From contig NZ_JAGGLT010000007.1 of NCBI RefSeq assembly GCF_017874545.1, positions 33,580 to 97,579 of the forward strand: 64,000 nt of DNA, given 5' to 3'. Both the position numbers and the translations under genes were made by a program. A model generated the notes under the pieces. It ran no database searches. It had not been told where the DNA came from and saw only the letters and a program-made list of their open reading frames with translations. Within the stretch, counting starts at the first letter, position 1. Every line of letters begins with the position of its first letter. Positions 34,580 through 43,720 of the stretch are shown here, one piece after another. The DNA is from Thermoanaerobacterium butyriciformans. GTDB taxonomy: Bacteria > Bacillota > Thermoanaerobacteria > Thermoanaerobacterales > Thermoanaerobacteraceae.

Positions 34580-34897
34580 TTACCGTATCAGCCACCCATA
34601 ATCCTGCCTGCAATCAACTATATAATCAACGTACACTGTCTGGTCCTTAATCTGATACAAAATCAAATACCGTTTCTCTACGAACATCTTGTGATATTTA
34701 TTCGAAGGGATAAATTCTACCTCCAGAAATGGAAAACGCTCCGGCATTTCATGCAGAGAACGGATAGCATTCATTAAGCCATTTTTTACCTTACGGGCGG
34801 CAGTAGGACTTTTCTGTGCCAGAAAGCGGACATGGCCCGCCAACATTTGGCGGGCACGATCGGAAACAATCACATTATACTGAACCTTCTTTTCCAT
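34580..34897 (-). CDS. RelE/ParE-family toxin
   Basis: 105 residues from MEKKVQYNVIVSDRARQML. The RelE/ParE fold pattern is clear: N-terminal helices, ARKVKNGLMNAIRSLHEMPERFP, then strands with YLILYQIKDQTVYVDYIVDCRQDY. Such toxins cut mRNA on ribosomes (RelE) or poison gyrase (ParE); this one cannot be assigned. The gene is visibly more GC-rich than its neighbours, a sign of recent transfer together with the antitoxin. Confidence 0.85.
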   Translation of the reverse strand: MEKKVQYNVIVSDRARQMLAGHVRFLAQKSPTAARKVKNGLMNAIRSLHEMPERFPFLEVEFIPSNKYHKMFVEKRYLILYQIKDQTVYVDYIVDCRQDYGWLIR

Positions 34898-35165
34898 GCT
34901 CCACCTCATCAATAATGCTGTCCAGATAGCTGTCCAGTTCATCCGGTGTAACCCCGGTACGTCCTGCCAAACGGTCTTCCTCGACAGCCAGCAATTCTTC
35001 GCGCAACTTCAGCATTTTTTCACGGCGGGTAAATGCCTCTATATCCATGACAACAAGATCACCTTCCCCGTTTTTAGTAAGAAAAACAGGTTCTCCGGTA
35101 GACTTGCATAAAGCCGCAATTTCATTGTAATTCTGCCTGATGCTTGCGGACGGTTTAATCTGCAT
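34875..35165 (-). CDS. Phd/YefM-family antitoxin
   Basis: 96 residues. N-terminal Phd/YefM fold (IKPSASIRQNYNEIAALCKSTG, PVFLTKNGEGDLVVMDIEAF) that binds DNA, then a charged C-terminal tail that would wrap the toxin. It overlaps the toxin start by 23 bases, toxin downstream, the standard order for such pairs. GC-rich like the toxin. Confidence 0.87.
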   Translation of the reverse strand: MQIKPSASIRQNYNEIAALCKSTGEPVFLTKNGEGDLVVMDIEAFTRREKMLKLREELLAVEEDRLAGRTGVTPDELDSYLDSIIDEVEHGKEGSV

Positions 35166-35437
35166 GATATCAACTCCTTATAGTAATATTCTAATCATAT
35201 TATACTCTTTTCATGCTATGATATCAATTAATTCTTCTTATTATAGAAGTATTTTTTTATTTTGCTTTTCTTTACACTATTTAGGATTGTCAGTTTACAA
35301 TTATAGTATCTAGGAAGTATGTGAATAATATTATTTTCATTTCATCTGTCTTCGTAAAAAAATTATTGAATATTTTTAATACTCATGATAAACTATTCAT
35401 ATACAAACGTAAGTTTGCATTAAAAGGAGGACAAGCT

Positions 35438-35989
35438 ATGTACTACACTATGGCACAAAAAGCTAACAAATTGCTATTAAAATATAATATTATCAACTTC
35501 CCTATTAATACTGAAATAATTGAATACATAATTGAAAATGAAGGCCTTGAAATTGAATTTACAGATTCTATTAAAAATGCAGTAATAATAGATAATGCAA
35601 TTTATATGAATAAACCTGATAACATGCGCGATTATCGTTCTTTTATTGTGCACGAATATGGACATTTTACTTATCAATGTGGAAATATTGAATATCTGCC
35701 AAATAAAAATAAATATGAAATGGAGGCTCAAGCCTTTGCAGCATATTTTTTAATGCCAATCGGCATTTTTGAAAAGCATCTTGAATTAGAAGAAAATGAT
35801 TATGAACTGTCGCAGGATTTCGGAGTAACATTAGAGCTTGTAAAATTTAGAAAAAATTTAACAAAAGCACTAATTGACAGCGGAGAATATAACTTATTAG
35901 TATATAGCTTATATTTCAGAAAAGATGATTTAAAAAATATAATTATAAATAATAATACAGATGAAGAAATATATAAAAGAATAATATGA
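35438..35989 (+). CDS. ImmA/IrrE-family metallopeptidase
   Basis: 183 residues from ATG 35438 (MYYTMAQKANKLL) behind AAAGGAGGACAAGCT. Zinc motif HEYGH with a downstream glutamate in EMEAQAFAAYFLMP, as in ImmA and IrrE. In ICEBs1 and phages this peptidase cuts the XRE-type immunity repressor to start excision; the XRE genes at 30904 and 34004 are the likely targets. Upstream 270 bases contain no gene that I can see. Confidence 0.88.
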   Translation: MYYTMAQKANKLLLKYNIINFPINTEIIEYIIENEGLEIEFTDSIKNAVIIDNAIYMNKPDNMRDYRSFIVHEYGHFTYQCGNIEYLPNKNKYEMEAQAFAAYFLMPIGIFEKHLELEENDYELSQDFGVTLELVKFRKNLTKALIDSGEYNLLVYSLYFRKDDLKNIIINNNTDEEIYKRII

Positions 35990-36026
35990 ATGTAAATACT
36001 ACAAAAAATCAATGGATTACAAAAAA

Positions 36027-36065
36027 TTATGCCCTGTATAGAGCAGTTACTCCATACAGGGCTTT
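36027..36065. terminator. Terminator between the ImmA-like and PKD genes
   Basis: GCCCTGTAT ... ATACAGGGC nine-pair stem with a 13-base loop, between convergent genes, followed by TTTAATATT on the plus strand. Confidence 0.8.
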
Positions 36066-36069
36066 AATA

Positions 36070-39000
36070 TTAAATCTTTGGTCCAATTATTTCTGATTTT
36101 GAATGGTCATATATTGAACCTTTAACTCTTACAGTAATGGTATCCGTCACAGTCTTTATTCCACCACTTAGAACTTGTTTATACGCAGTAAATACTATCT
36201 GGTAAGTTCCATCAGCCATATCTTTAGGAATTATTACTACAATATCCCTTCCTTCTGCCTTTGTATGTTTTGTATGCCATGTCATCACATCTTGTGGTGG
36301 ATTAGTTAAAGTAATATCTGATGTCAAAGTCGTAACATTAGAAGTAGTAAACTCATTTTTAGAATACCACATCTTTGCTTCTACCCGGTAAGCTTTCCCT
36401 TCCGTATGTGCATATAAAATCATTGCTTCGCCAGCTTTGTATGTGGTCTTGTTCGAACTTCCGATAACAATAAGCTTTCCTTGAACTTGTACTGTAACTG
36501 TATATGGATCCGACCACATCGGTGTAAGATTTGGATTTCTACTTGTTGGGTCATCTAATACTCTTAGTTGTATCTTATACGTCCCGTCATCTCCAAATCC
36601 CATTTCCTCAAAAGTGGGCTTCCACTCGCTTATTGTTACCCATGTCCCGTCAGGCTTTTGAACCTTCCACTCTCTAGCCACAATTGGATCTCCGTCTGGA
36701 TCATAGCTTGTGTCGTCTATTGAATATAATTCATCAGCTACTACTGGATTTGGATTTATTGTAAATCTGGCCACAGGCTTATTGTTCTCCGGTATAATAG
36801 TTACAGTCTGTGTGTATGGCTCTGACCATAATGGTGTACCAATGCGAGGATTATCTCTGACTTTAAGCTCTATCGTATATGTCCCAATACCCAGTGAAGA
36901 GATATTATTTGGCATCGTACCGCCATAATTTATCCACGTCCCGTCAGTCTTTTGTACTCTCCATTGCCACTCTGCAATAGGATCGCCATTTGGATCATAG
37001 CTTTGATCAGTTATGTTAATTGTCTTATTAATAACCTGTGTAATAGGATTAACAGTAAACTGTGCAACAGGCGGTAAATTTATATTCTGCGTCGTTATTG
37101 TCTGCACTTTAGGTTCACTCCATGCTCCTTCTAAATCTTGTACTCTAAGGTATACCAAATAAGTATATCCTACAGGAAAAATGCCTGACATTTTACCATC
37201 GTGCCACGATGCTTCATTTACTTCTTTCCATTTCCATTCCCATGCGTGAATACCTTTGTTTGACAGTGACATATGATCAAGATCATAGCTTTGATCAGCA
37301 ATTGAAACAACATAATTAGAACCGCTGGGCGTCATAGATACAGCAAACTGTGCAATGGGTCTTCTATGAACATATATATACATGCTGCTTAGAGGCTTAT
37401 AGCTCCACAATCTGTAGTTATCAAATCTATTGTCATCTTTAGGATTATCTCTCGCCTGATACTGAACCTCATATTTACCAACTTTATCAAATACAGTTAC
37501 AGGACTGGAAAGATACTGTCCACTGAATGTCGCAAGGCCGAGGCTATTTTCAAAGTAATTTGGGTCATGCAGGTACATCCATCGCTCCTGATATTTTGTA
37601 TCATTTTCCGGGTCATTGTAGTAAGTGTTGTAGCTAACTTCCTCGCCAAGCAGTACATACTGCTCAAGAAGCTTCGGCATGGACTCAACAATGCTTATAA
37701 TGTAGTCAACAGCCTGGTTGAGCGCCGTGTCCATATTTGTATTGTAGAAAAATGTGCCTTTACCGTCATTCTTTGATATAAAGGTCTGATATTGGCTTTT
37801 ATTGGTATCCATGCCGAGGCCTATGAAATAAGCATTGGCCGAAAGTATTCTCGATAGGATGTCACCCAATTTGAGCGGATCATTTAATTCAGGAAGCTCT
37901 ACGTCGCTTATATTTACCAGAAAACGAACTGAGTTGTCCCGCCATGTGGTGGTCTTTAAGGCTTCGTCTAATGTTTTTATACTTTCGGTAGTAATCTGTA
38001 TGTCCTTATAATACGCACTGGGCTGGTCCCAGACGTAAAATCCATAGCTTCCTTGACTGTAGTAATTTGAGTCCGTGTCAGTCCATTCAATATCGAGGCT
38101 ACCATCCCTGTATATCTTGATATTGTTGCCCTTAACCTCTATCCTCACATTCCAAGTCTGCCCACGATAGAAGTATGGAAAAGACCCGCCGGTTTTTACC
38201 ACCTGGAAACCGCCATTTACCACTTTTGCAAGCACGCTTCTCTGATCATAACGCACATTTCCGCAGGCGGAATGGTTATCTATAATGTATACATAGTAAT
38301 TATTCACGTCTTTCATCCGAAACATGAATCCCATTTCGCCGTGTTCAAATTCTGTAGCATCATTGCGTATCCCAAGCTTATAGTTCACCGTTAAGTCTTT
38401 CGTAGAAAACGCGTTTGGTTTATACCAGCCGACCGCGGGCCTGCTGCCGACATTGCAGACAACGGCATTTAAGCTGCTGTCGTAACTCCATGCGTTTGAA
38501 GGCGGCGTCCCAGAATTGCCGACGTAGAAACTTACCCAATTTGAAAAAATAGCGGAAGGGTCTTGAGTCTGGGTAGAAGTCGTTGCCGTTTCTATCGCCT
38601 CTATGCGCGCATCTATATTTTTTGCGGCAAGTTTAGTCTGAATGATGCTGTTTATCTTACTGTTTAAGTTTTGAGTCTTACTCGAATTTGTTTTCCCTAC
38701 TGTAAATACTACATCTATCTTAGGCTTTTTCAGCACTTCAAAATCTACAACAGGCTGTAAGTTTATAACCTCGCATATTTTGTCGTTTATTGACTTATCC
38801 GAAGTATCGTCCGTCCTGTAGTCCGAAGGGGAAATAAATTCACCTATTGTGTCTTCTCCAAAGCTCTCTTTTATGGAAAGCTCAAATAAATATTTTCCCA
38901 CATGCGTCGTATAAAGGACAGGGTTTATATTATTGCCGCTGTCCAAGGTGGCCCAACTTTCATCGTCGAAGCTGCCGTTATTGTTAGAATCGTATTTATA

Positions 39001-40977
39001 CCTCCATATCCTCTGCGATATATAGTCACCGTCGGAAGAATAGGATGAATCTATAAGCTCTATTTTCGCCTTATTCCCATTTTGGGGGTCTCTCAGTACC
39101 GTCGTCATCACAAAAAAATCCGCAACCGGCGGCAAATCCGAGCCAATCGATAAAATTTTTTCATACCAGTCAGAGTAATTTCCTGCACTATTCTTTACCT
39201 TTACTCTTACTTTGTAGTCTCCCGCTTTCTTAAAAAGAACCGTTCTTGTCTTCATATCCGTTGATGACACTATCTTTATATCATCCTGCGTTAATCCACT
39301 GCTTACAGATGTTATATCCCATTCTGTCGCATCCCATACCATTGGATATTTGGGTGATGTATAGCTGCCTGACGCATCTAACACTACCTTCCTGTTTTCT
39401 TTCAAAGCACCTGCATAATCAAAAAACGCTTCAGGAACAGCAGGTTTCACTTCTATCGTCTTCTCTGCAGTGTCTTTTAATCCATCATTGTCTGTTACAG
39501 TAAGCTTAATAGTATATGTTCCAACATTACTAAATGATAGTGTACCGCTGTCACCCGAAATAGAGCCTTCAATACCGATTGAAGGATTAAATGTCCAGTT
39601 ATAATTTGTTATAACCCCATCAGTATCATAACTTGAAGAACTTATTCTAACATCATCACCCTGTATAACTTCTGATGGCGCATTTATCCCAGCAACTGGC
39701 GGTACAGGTGTCGGAGCTGGTGGAGGTGTAGGTTCCGGTGTTGGCACATCTTCATATTGACCAATTATTTTTGTCGTTTCTGCTTCCGAAGATTTATTTA
39801 TACTTTGGTCATAAACGCGTACTTTTGCCCAAACTTTATCTCCCGGTTTTGCATTAACTATTAATTTTGTATATTTTGCCTTTGAAAGAGATGTTAAATC
39901 CTGCAGCACAGTACCATCTGAACCAAGCAAATCAACTCCATTCACTTGAAGCCAAAATCTTACACCAAAAGGTCCTGTACCACTTGACACTGAAGAACTG
40001 GCATCAATGGTTGCATTTACATTTCCTGACGTTCCTGCTTTAAGAGATGATGGATCTAATGTAAGGTTTATTCCCGCCTGTATATTTCCTGGAGGAAGAG
40101 GAGGTTTTGTAGCAGCAGTTACAGAGAAGGTGTAATCCTTTCTCGTAATCCTGCCTACCGCATCTTGTGTATATAAAGTTACGGTATGTTGACCTGCAGA
40201 AAAAGTCTTTGTAATTGTATCAGTAAAATTTTGTTGATTTAACAACGTTTTAGCACTAATAACTCTTTGTCCATCTATGTCAACTGTATATACGACTTTA
40301 TCTTGAAGTCCTAACGTGCTTTTCAAATCACTATTCCAAAAGTTAAAAAACGATATTCCAGAAACCATAATCTTTACATTATCATTTTCCTTAGGATTTG
40401 TTGGTGAAATAGATATGTTTGCAGAAGGAGGCCTCGTTGTAGCAACATATACTTCTCCTTTGCCTCCCTTCTCATCTAATACCTTATATCCTGTTACATG
40501 AGCACCACATAGCTCAGTAATGTATCTAATATATACACGATCAGAACCTGATATATTAAGCTTGATTTGACTTAAATATGTATTGACGAAAGATGGATTT
40601 CCACCAAATGCTGTTATCCACTGTTGTATGGTACTATACTTTATGAAATTGTATTGTTCTGCACTACCACCTGCATAGATGTGTCTTACCACCTTGTCAT
40701 ATCCTGAAAGTGTGCCATCTACCATCACATTCCACTTACCTGAGTAAAGTTTCTTATCGTTAGGTTTTTGAGGTATTGGATTGGGGACTAAATAATTATA
40801 CGATCTACTAGGATTTAGCGTTACAGGAGTATCAATAGCTAAATTCAAATCACCTGAATCATCTATTACTGCAGCATAAACATTTTTAGTTTTAGGTATG
40901 TAAATTAATCCTGTCAAAAAAGTAATTAAAGTGATAATAGATAAAATTCTTTTAAATCGCTTTAACAAAAGTATCAA
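36070..40977 (-). CDS. Very large secreted PKD-repeat protein
   Basis: 1635 residues. Signal peptide at the N-terminus (basic MILLLKRFKR, hydrophobic core, cleavage near NVYA). Several Ig-like/PKD repeats: PVAGINAPSEVIQGDDVRI (about 430), then PVADFFV (about 615), and three related C-terminal units with PPVAQFTVNP, KPVARFTINP and SYDPDGDPI. A middle block (about 800-1020) resembles a concanavalin-type sugar-binding domain (GQTWNVRIEVKGNNIKIYRDG). No LPxTG or membrane anchor at the C-terminus. An adhesin or matrix role is inferred. The DNA of the middle third is clearly more GC-rich than the ends, so the gene may be mosaic. Confidence 0.8.
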   Translation of the reverse strand: MILLLKRFKRILSIITLITFLTGLIYIPKTKNVYAAVIDDSGDLNLAIDTPVTLNPSRSYNYLVPNPIPQKPNDKKLYSGKWNVMVDGTLSGYDKVVRHIYAGGSAEQYNFIKYSTIQQWITAFGGNPSFVNTYLSQIKLNISGSDRVYIRYITELCGAHVTGYKVLDEKGGKGEVYVATTRPPSANISISPTNPKENDNVKIMVSGISFFNFWNSDLKSTLGLQDKVVYTVDIDGQRVISAKTLLNQQNFTDTITKTFSAGQHTVTLYTQDAVGRITRKDYTFSVTAATKPPLPPGNIQAGINLTLDPSSLKAGTSGNVNATIDASSSVSSGTGPFGVRFWLQVNGVDLLGSDGTVLQDLTSLSKAKYTKLIVNAKPGDKVWAKVRVYDQSINKSSEAETTKIIGQYEDVPTPEPTPPPAPTPVPPVAGINAPSEVIQGDDVRISSSSYDTDGVITNYNWTFNPSIGIEGSISGDSGTLSFSNVGTYTIKLTVTDNDGLKDTAEKTIEVKPAVPEAFFDYAGALKENRKVVLDASGSYTSPKYPMVWDATEWDITSVSSGLTQDDIKIVSSTDMKTRTVLFKKAGDYKVRVKVKNSAGNYSDWYEKILSIGSDLPPVADFFVMTTVLRDPQNGNKAKIELIDSSYSSDGDYISQRIWRYKYDSNNNGSFDDESWATLDSGNNINPVLYTTHVGKYLFELSIKESFGEDTIGEFISPSDYRTDDTSDKSINDKICEVINLQPVVDFEVLKKPKIDVVFTVGKTNSSKTQNLNSKINSIIQTKLAAKNIDARIEAIETATTSTQTQDPSAIFSNWVSFYVGNSGTPPSNAWSYDSSLNAVVCNVGSRPAVGWYKPNAFSTKDLTVNYKLGIRNDATEFEHGEMGFMFRMKDVNNYYVYIIDNHSACGNVRYDQRSVLAKVVNGGFQVVKTGGSFPYFYRGQTWNVRIEVKGNNIKIYRDGSLDIEWTDTDSNYYSQGSYGFYVWDQPSAYYKDIQITTESIKTLDEALKTTTWRDNSVRFLVNISDVELPELNDPLKLGDILSRILSANAYFIGLGMDTNKSQYQTFISKNDGKGTFFYNTNMDTALNQAVDYIISIVESMPKLLEQYVLLGEEVSYNTYYNDPENDTKYQERWMYLHDPNYFENSLGLATFSGQYLSSPVTVFDKVGKYEVQYQARDNPKDDNRFDNYRLWSYKPLSSMYIYVHRRPIAQFAVSMTPSGSNYVVSIADQSYDLDHMSLSNKGIHAWEWKWKEVNEASWHDGKMSGIFPVGYTYLVYLRVQDLEGAWSEPKVQTITTQNINLPPVAQFTVNPITQVINKTINITDQSYDPNGDPIAEWQWRVQKTDGTWINYGGTMPNNISSLGIGTYTIELKVRDNPRIGTPLWSEPYTQTVTIIPENNKPVARFTINPNPVVADELYSIDDTSYDPDGDPIVAREWKVQKPDGTWVTISEWKPTFEEMGFGDDGTYKIQLRVLDDPTSRNPNLTPMWSDPYTVTVQVQGKLIVIGSSNKTTYKAGEAMILYAHTEGKAYRVEAKMWYSKNEFTTSNVTTLTSDITLTNPPQDVMTWHTKHTKAEGRDIVVIIPKDMADGTYQIVFTAYKQVLSGGIKTVTDTITVRVKGSIYDHSKSEIIGPKI

Positions 40978-41001
40978 CTCCCTCTTAAATTTTTTCTATA
41001 A

Positions 41002-41036
41002 AAAAAGAAGCCTCAGTTTTATATGAAGCTTCTATA
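41002..41036 (-). terminator. Terminator after the stalk-domain protein gene
   Basis: Minus strand AGAAGC ... GCTTCT stem followed by seven T, between the stop at 41052 and the next gene. Confidence 0.65.
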
Positions 41037-41051
41037 AATCAAGCAAAATAT

Positions 41052-42077
41052 TTATATACTTGGAGGTGTAGTATATTTCGCCCTCCATATCATTATTGTA
41101 CCATCGTCTAAATACTGTACTGCATGGTCTAAATTTTCCGCCACAAACCTTAAAGGAAGCATTGTATAACCATTTTTAATATACACTTTTCTTGGCATTT
41201 TAACAGTGTTTCCATCTACTACTGCATTATCAGAACCTATTTTTAACACCACAGTTTTCCCTTTATCTTTTATGGTTATTTCTTGTGTCTTAGAGTCATA
41301 ATCAACTGTTGCACCTAATTCCTCCATTACACCTCTAAGCGGTATCATTGATACGCCATTATCAGATATGACTTCTATCGGCAGTTTCCCTTTATTTTCT
41401 TTAAGCTCGTATCTTACAGTAATGTCATTCTTTCCAATCCAAACATCTACTCCATCCCAATTATATATACATTCTTCAGTATATCCATTCCACTTAGGAT
41501 CAATCAAATATCTATTGTATGCAGGATCTTTTAATCCTTCCCATCTACTGTAAAGTGCTTGCAATATAACATCCTTGTAAGGAGTTTTTTGCCAATCAAC
41601 ACCGTTTATTGTAATTGTGCTAACTGTAAATTGTTTCCAAAGCTTCATTTTAAAAGTATCTGGATGATTATATCTTACAGTACCTATAAAGTCATTTGCT
41701 AAATATCCTTGTCCATTTTCCTCAATCTTTGTGGTTAAATCAATCAGACCTACATTACTTAAACCTTCTGTATTATAGTACTTTATATATTCTTCAAATG
41801 GCATGTTGCTATAATCAAAGCTGCCACCAATTACAATCAATCTGTCCGTATTTTTAAGCTCATCGCTATATGCTATTTCTTTTTCTTTACCCGGCATAAT
41901 ACTATACCATCCCAATTTATCATGGCCATTTTCATCAGGTGATATTGCTTTTATCCAGCCTTTATCTATCCACTCTTGATAAGGTAGTTCATCACTTTGA
42001 CTTGAAGCTAAAGCAAAAGCAGGAATCGATAAAAAGATTAATAAAAATGCAATAACCATAGAAACAGTTTTTCTCAT
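41052..42077 (-). CDS. Secreted protein with copper-amine-oxidase-N-like (stalk) domain
   Basis: 341 residues. Signal peptide (MRKTVSMVIAFLLIFLSIPA, cleavage after FALA). The last 100 residues match the Cu_amine_oxidN1/stalk domain: MIPLRGVMEELGATVDYD, ITIKDKGKTVVLKIGS and MLPLRFVAENL. The name is historical: the domain is an extracellular scaffold in Firmicutes, not an oxidase. The middle part is unrecognised. It lies upstream of the PKD protein on the same strand. Confidence 0.8.
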   Translation of the reverse strand: MRKTVSMVIAFLLIFLSIPAFALASSQSDELPYQEWIDKGWIKAISPDENGHDKLGWYSIMPGKEKEIAYSDELKNTDRLIVIGGSFDYSNMPFEEYIKYYNTEGLSNVGLIDLTTKIEENGQGYLANDFIGTVRYNHPDTFKMKLWKQFTVSTITINGVDWQKTPYKDVILQALYSRWEGLKDPAYNRYLIDPKWNGYTEECIYNWDGVDVWIGKNDITVRYELKENKGKLPIEVISDNGVSMIPLRGVMEELGATVDYDSKTQEITIKDKGKTVVLKIGSDNAVVDGNTVKMPRKVYIKNGYTMLPLRFVAENLDHAVQYLDDGTIMIWRAKYTTPPSI

Positions 42078-42106
42078 TTATAAAAACTCCTTTCTATTTG
42101 GATTTT

Positions 42107-42691
42107 TTAAATAACCTTCTTTAAAATTTCTTCAATAAATTTATCGGTACTCTTTCCTTCTCTTTTAGCTTTTTCTTCCAGTATGTTGTAAAGTTCTTTA
42201 GGAATTTTTATAGCGCTTTCTTCTTCATCTACTTTTATTTCTTCTAATTTCAAGAGAAGCCTTATCTTTTCCTTATGATTTAAAACATCTTCATTTTTTT
42301 CAAGAAGTTTCTTCATATTTTTGGGATTTTTTAAAAGCATTATCATATTGCTCAAAGACTTTTCAGGTAGAGCTCCGGTTTCGTATCTTGCAATAGAAGC
42401 TTCACCTATACCTAAAAGCCTGGCAAATACTCTCTGACTTAGCCCATAACATTCTCTTATGTTTTTTATTTCTTCCGATGAAAGTATGCCATGTTTTTCT
42501 CTATATATATCATAAACCCTTTTTATATTTGCCTCATCTAATTCCTCATCAAACAATTCCTCACCACACACGCAGCATATTCTTATTCTTGCTAAAGATT
42601 TTATTTCATCCCCTCTAACATTCGATATTTCTTCCTTTTCAATTACATTTGTTTCTTGTTCTATATTACATACAGGGCAAAATCTCTTCAT
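42107..42691 (-). CDS. MqsA-like antitoxin with zinc finger, HTH and extra C-terminal domain
   Basis: 194 residues. N-terminal YgiT-type zinc ribbon (CPVC ... CCVCGEEL), then an XRE HTH (NIRECYGLSQRVFARLLGIG ... IARYETGALPEKSL), as in MqsA. Beyond residue 150 lies an unusual extension, IKIPKELYNILEEKAKREG, which looks like a ribbon-helix-helix or CopG-type segment. It would neutralise the toxin gene 13 bases upstream and repress the operon at the palindrome at 43107. Confidence 0.8.
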   Translation of the reverse strand: MKRFCPVCNIEQETNVIEKEEISNVRGDEIKSLARIRICCVCGEELFDEELDEANIKRVYDIYREKHGILSSEEIKNIRECYGLSQRVFARLLGIGEASIARYETGALPEKSLSNMIMLLKNPKNMKKLLEKNEDVLNHKEKIRLLLKLEEIKVDEEESAIKIPKELYNILEEKAKREGKSTDKFIEEILKKVI

Positions 42692-42704
42692 TCTTACACA
42701 CCTC

Positions 42705-43058
42705 CTATTTATATGGATAATATAACGGCTGTTCTGCTATATGAAAAGAAAGACACACTAAACACTCTTTTTCGCCTCTTTTTTCAGTTTTCAGTTTTAT
42801 ATAAAAATTTATGCCGTCAATCTCATACCCAAATTCCCATACAACCCCCTGTCTATTACTACCTATATCATCATCAGGACCTCTATAATAATTTTTATAA
42901 TTCAAATCTAAAATAATCTCTTTAACATGCCTAATTCTCAAACTTGTAGTCTTAATTGAATCCATATTCTTTTTTCGTGGAACAAAATCAAAAGATCCCG
43001 ACTTCATAAGACTCTTAGCTTCATTAAGGAATTCTTTTATATCCTCAATTTGAGTCAT
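42705..43058 (-). CDS. MqsR-like toxin (RelE-fold ribonuclease)
   Basis: 117 residues from ATG 43058 (MTQIEDIKEFLNEAK) behind AAGGGAGAATTTAAT. The pattern FVPRKKN ... LNYKNYYRGP ... VVWEFGYEIDGINFYIKLK ... LVCLSFH resembles MqsR-type toxins, which cleave mRNA at GCU. The order toxin then antitoxin matches mqsRA. Family assignment is by eye and moderate. Confidence 0.7.
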   Translation of the reverse strand: MTQIEDIKEFLNEAKSLMKSGSFDFVPRKKNMDSIKTTSLRIRHVKEIILDLNYKNYYRGPDDDIGSNRQGVVWEFGYEIDGINFYIKLKTEKRGEKECLVCLSFHIAEQPLYYPYK

Positions 43059-43080
43059 ATTAAATTCTCCCTTCATATAT

Positions 43081-43109
43081 ATTTTACTAAATTTTAATTG
43101 GATTTGCAA
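43081..43109 (-). promoter_or_regulatory. Promoter of the MqsRA-like operon
   Basis: Minus strand TTGCAA (43109-43104), 17-base spacer, TAAAAT (43086-43081). The -35 box is overlapped by the operator palindrome. Confidence 0.65.
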
Positions 43110-43120
43110 TCATATGATTG
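43107..43120. promoter_or_regulatory. Operator palindrome of the MqsRA-like operon
   Basis: CAATCAT-ATGATTG, a perfect 14-bp palindrome overlapping the -35 box, the expected place for antitoxin autoregulation. Confidence 0.65.
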
Positions 43121-43183
43121 TATTTTTTATAAAATTTACACATATCACATACTCATAGCTAAATCAAGAACTTATAAATTGCT

Positions 43184-43411
43184 CTAAATATTATAAAATC
43201 TTGCTTTTTGGTTTAAAGAAATCTCTTTAATTTCCTTATCTATTGTCAATAATACATACCTACCGTCTTTAAACTCAACTCTGCCACATATCCATCTAAG
43301 ACTCCAATTGTCCCATAAATCCACGAAATCACCAGAATGTAGATCATACCCTCCTATGTTATACCTGTCCGTCTCATAATTCCATTTAACAAAACCGTTA
43401 ATCACTTCCAT
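43184..43411 (-). CDS. DUF5348-like small protein
   Basis: 75 residues from ATG 43411 (MEVINGFVKWNYETDRY), after AAGGAGG. The layout (short beta-rich unit with YDLHSGDFVDLWDNW and WICGRVEFKDGRYVLL) resembles DUF5348, found in plasmids and conjugative elements of Firmicutes. Unknown function. Confidence 0.6.
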   Translation of the reverse strand: MEVINGFVKWNYETDRYNIGGYDLHSGDFVDLWDNWSLRWICGRVEFKDGRYVLLTIDKEIKEISLNQKARFYNI

Positions 43412-43492
43412 AATCCATATCCTCCTTCTCGAAATCATAATATTGATACAAGCCTATTACTAATACCCAAAGTTATGCTAAAATTAAAAATC

Positions 43493-43665
43493 AAATTTGC
43501 CTCCCGGCAGGGAATAAAAACAGAGCCTGCGAATTGGAGGTCAAGAAGCGTGGGAGGGATACCGGACTGAAGCGAAGCTGAAGGAGGATATGCTCACACG
43601 GCGAATGCGAACCTCTTGACCGTAAACCGAGCAGGCGTATAATCCAAAAAGCGGGAGGCAAATTT
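43493..43665 (+). ncRNA. Candidate structured RNA or MITE-like element, about 173 nt
   Basis: A GC-rich island in AT-rich DNA, closed by a perfect 14-bp inverted repeat (AAATTTGCCTCCCG at 43493-43506; CGGGAGGCAAATTT at 43652-43665). Nested helices: GCCTGC/GCAGGC (43525-43530 with 43631-43636), GGTCAAGA/TCTTGACC (43539-43546 with 43614-43621), GTGGGAG/CTCACAC (43550-43556 with 43593-43599) and AGC-GAA-GCT (43571-43579). GCAGG at 43507-43511 can also pair with CCTGC, so two folds compete. Purine-rich loops (GAA, GCGAA) favour the plus strand. No family could be named; the inverted ends also allow a mobile miniature element. Confidence 0.6.
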
Positions 43666-43672
43666 TAAAAAA

Positions 43673-43692
43673 GTACTCATAAGAGTACTTTC
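43673..43692 (-). terminator. Small palindromic hairpin beside the structured RNA
   Basis: AGTACTC-ATAA-GAGTACT; followed by T-rich sequence on the minus strand and only TTTCC on the plus strand. Confidence 0.5.
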
Positions 43693-43720
43693 CATATAAA
43701 GACCATAAAAATATACGAAA

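Noticed and set aside
43493..43665. tmRNA, RNase P, 6S or SRP RNA
   Set aside because: Length, lack of the conserved cores and the perfect outer stem do not fit any of these as I know them.
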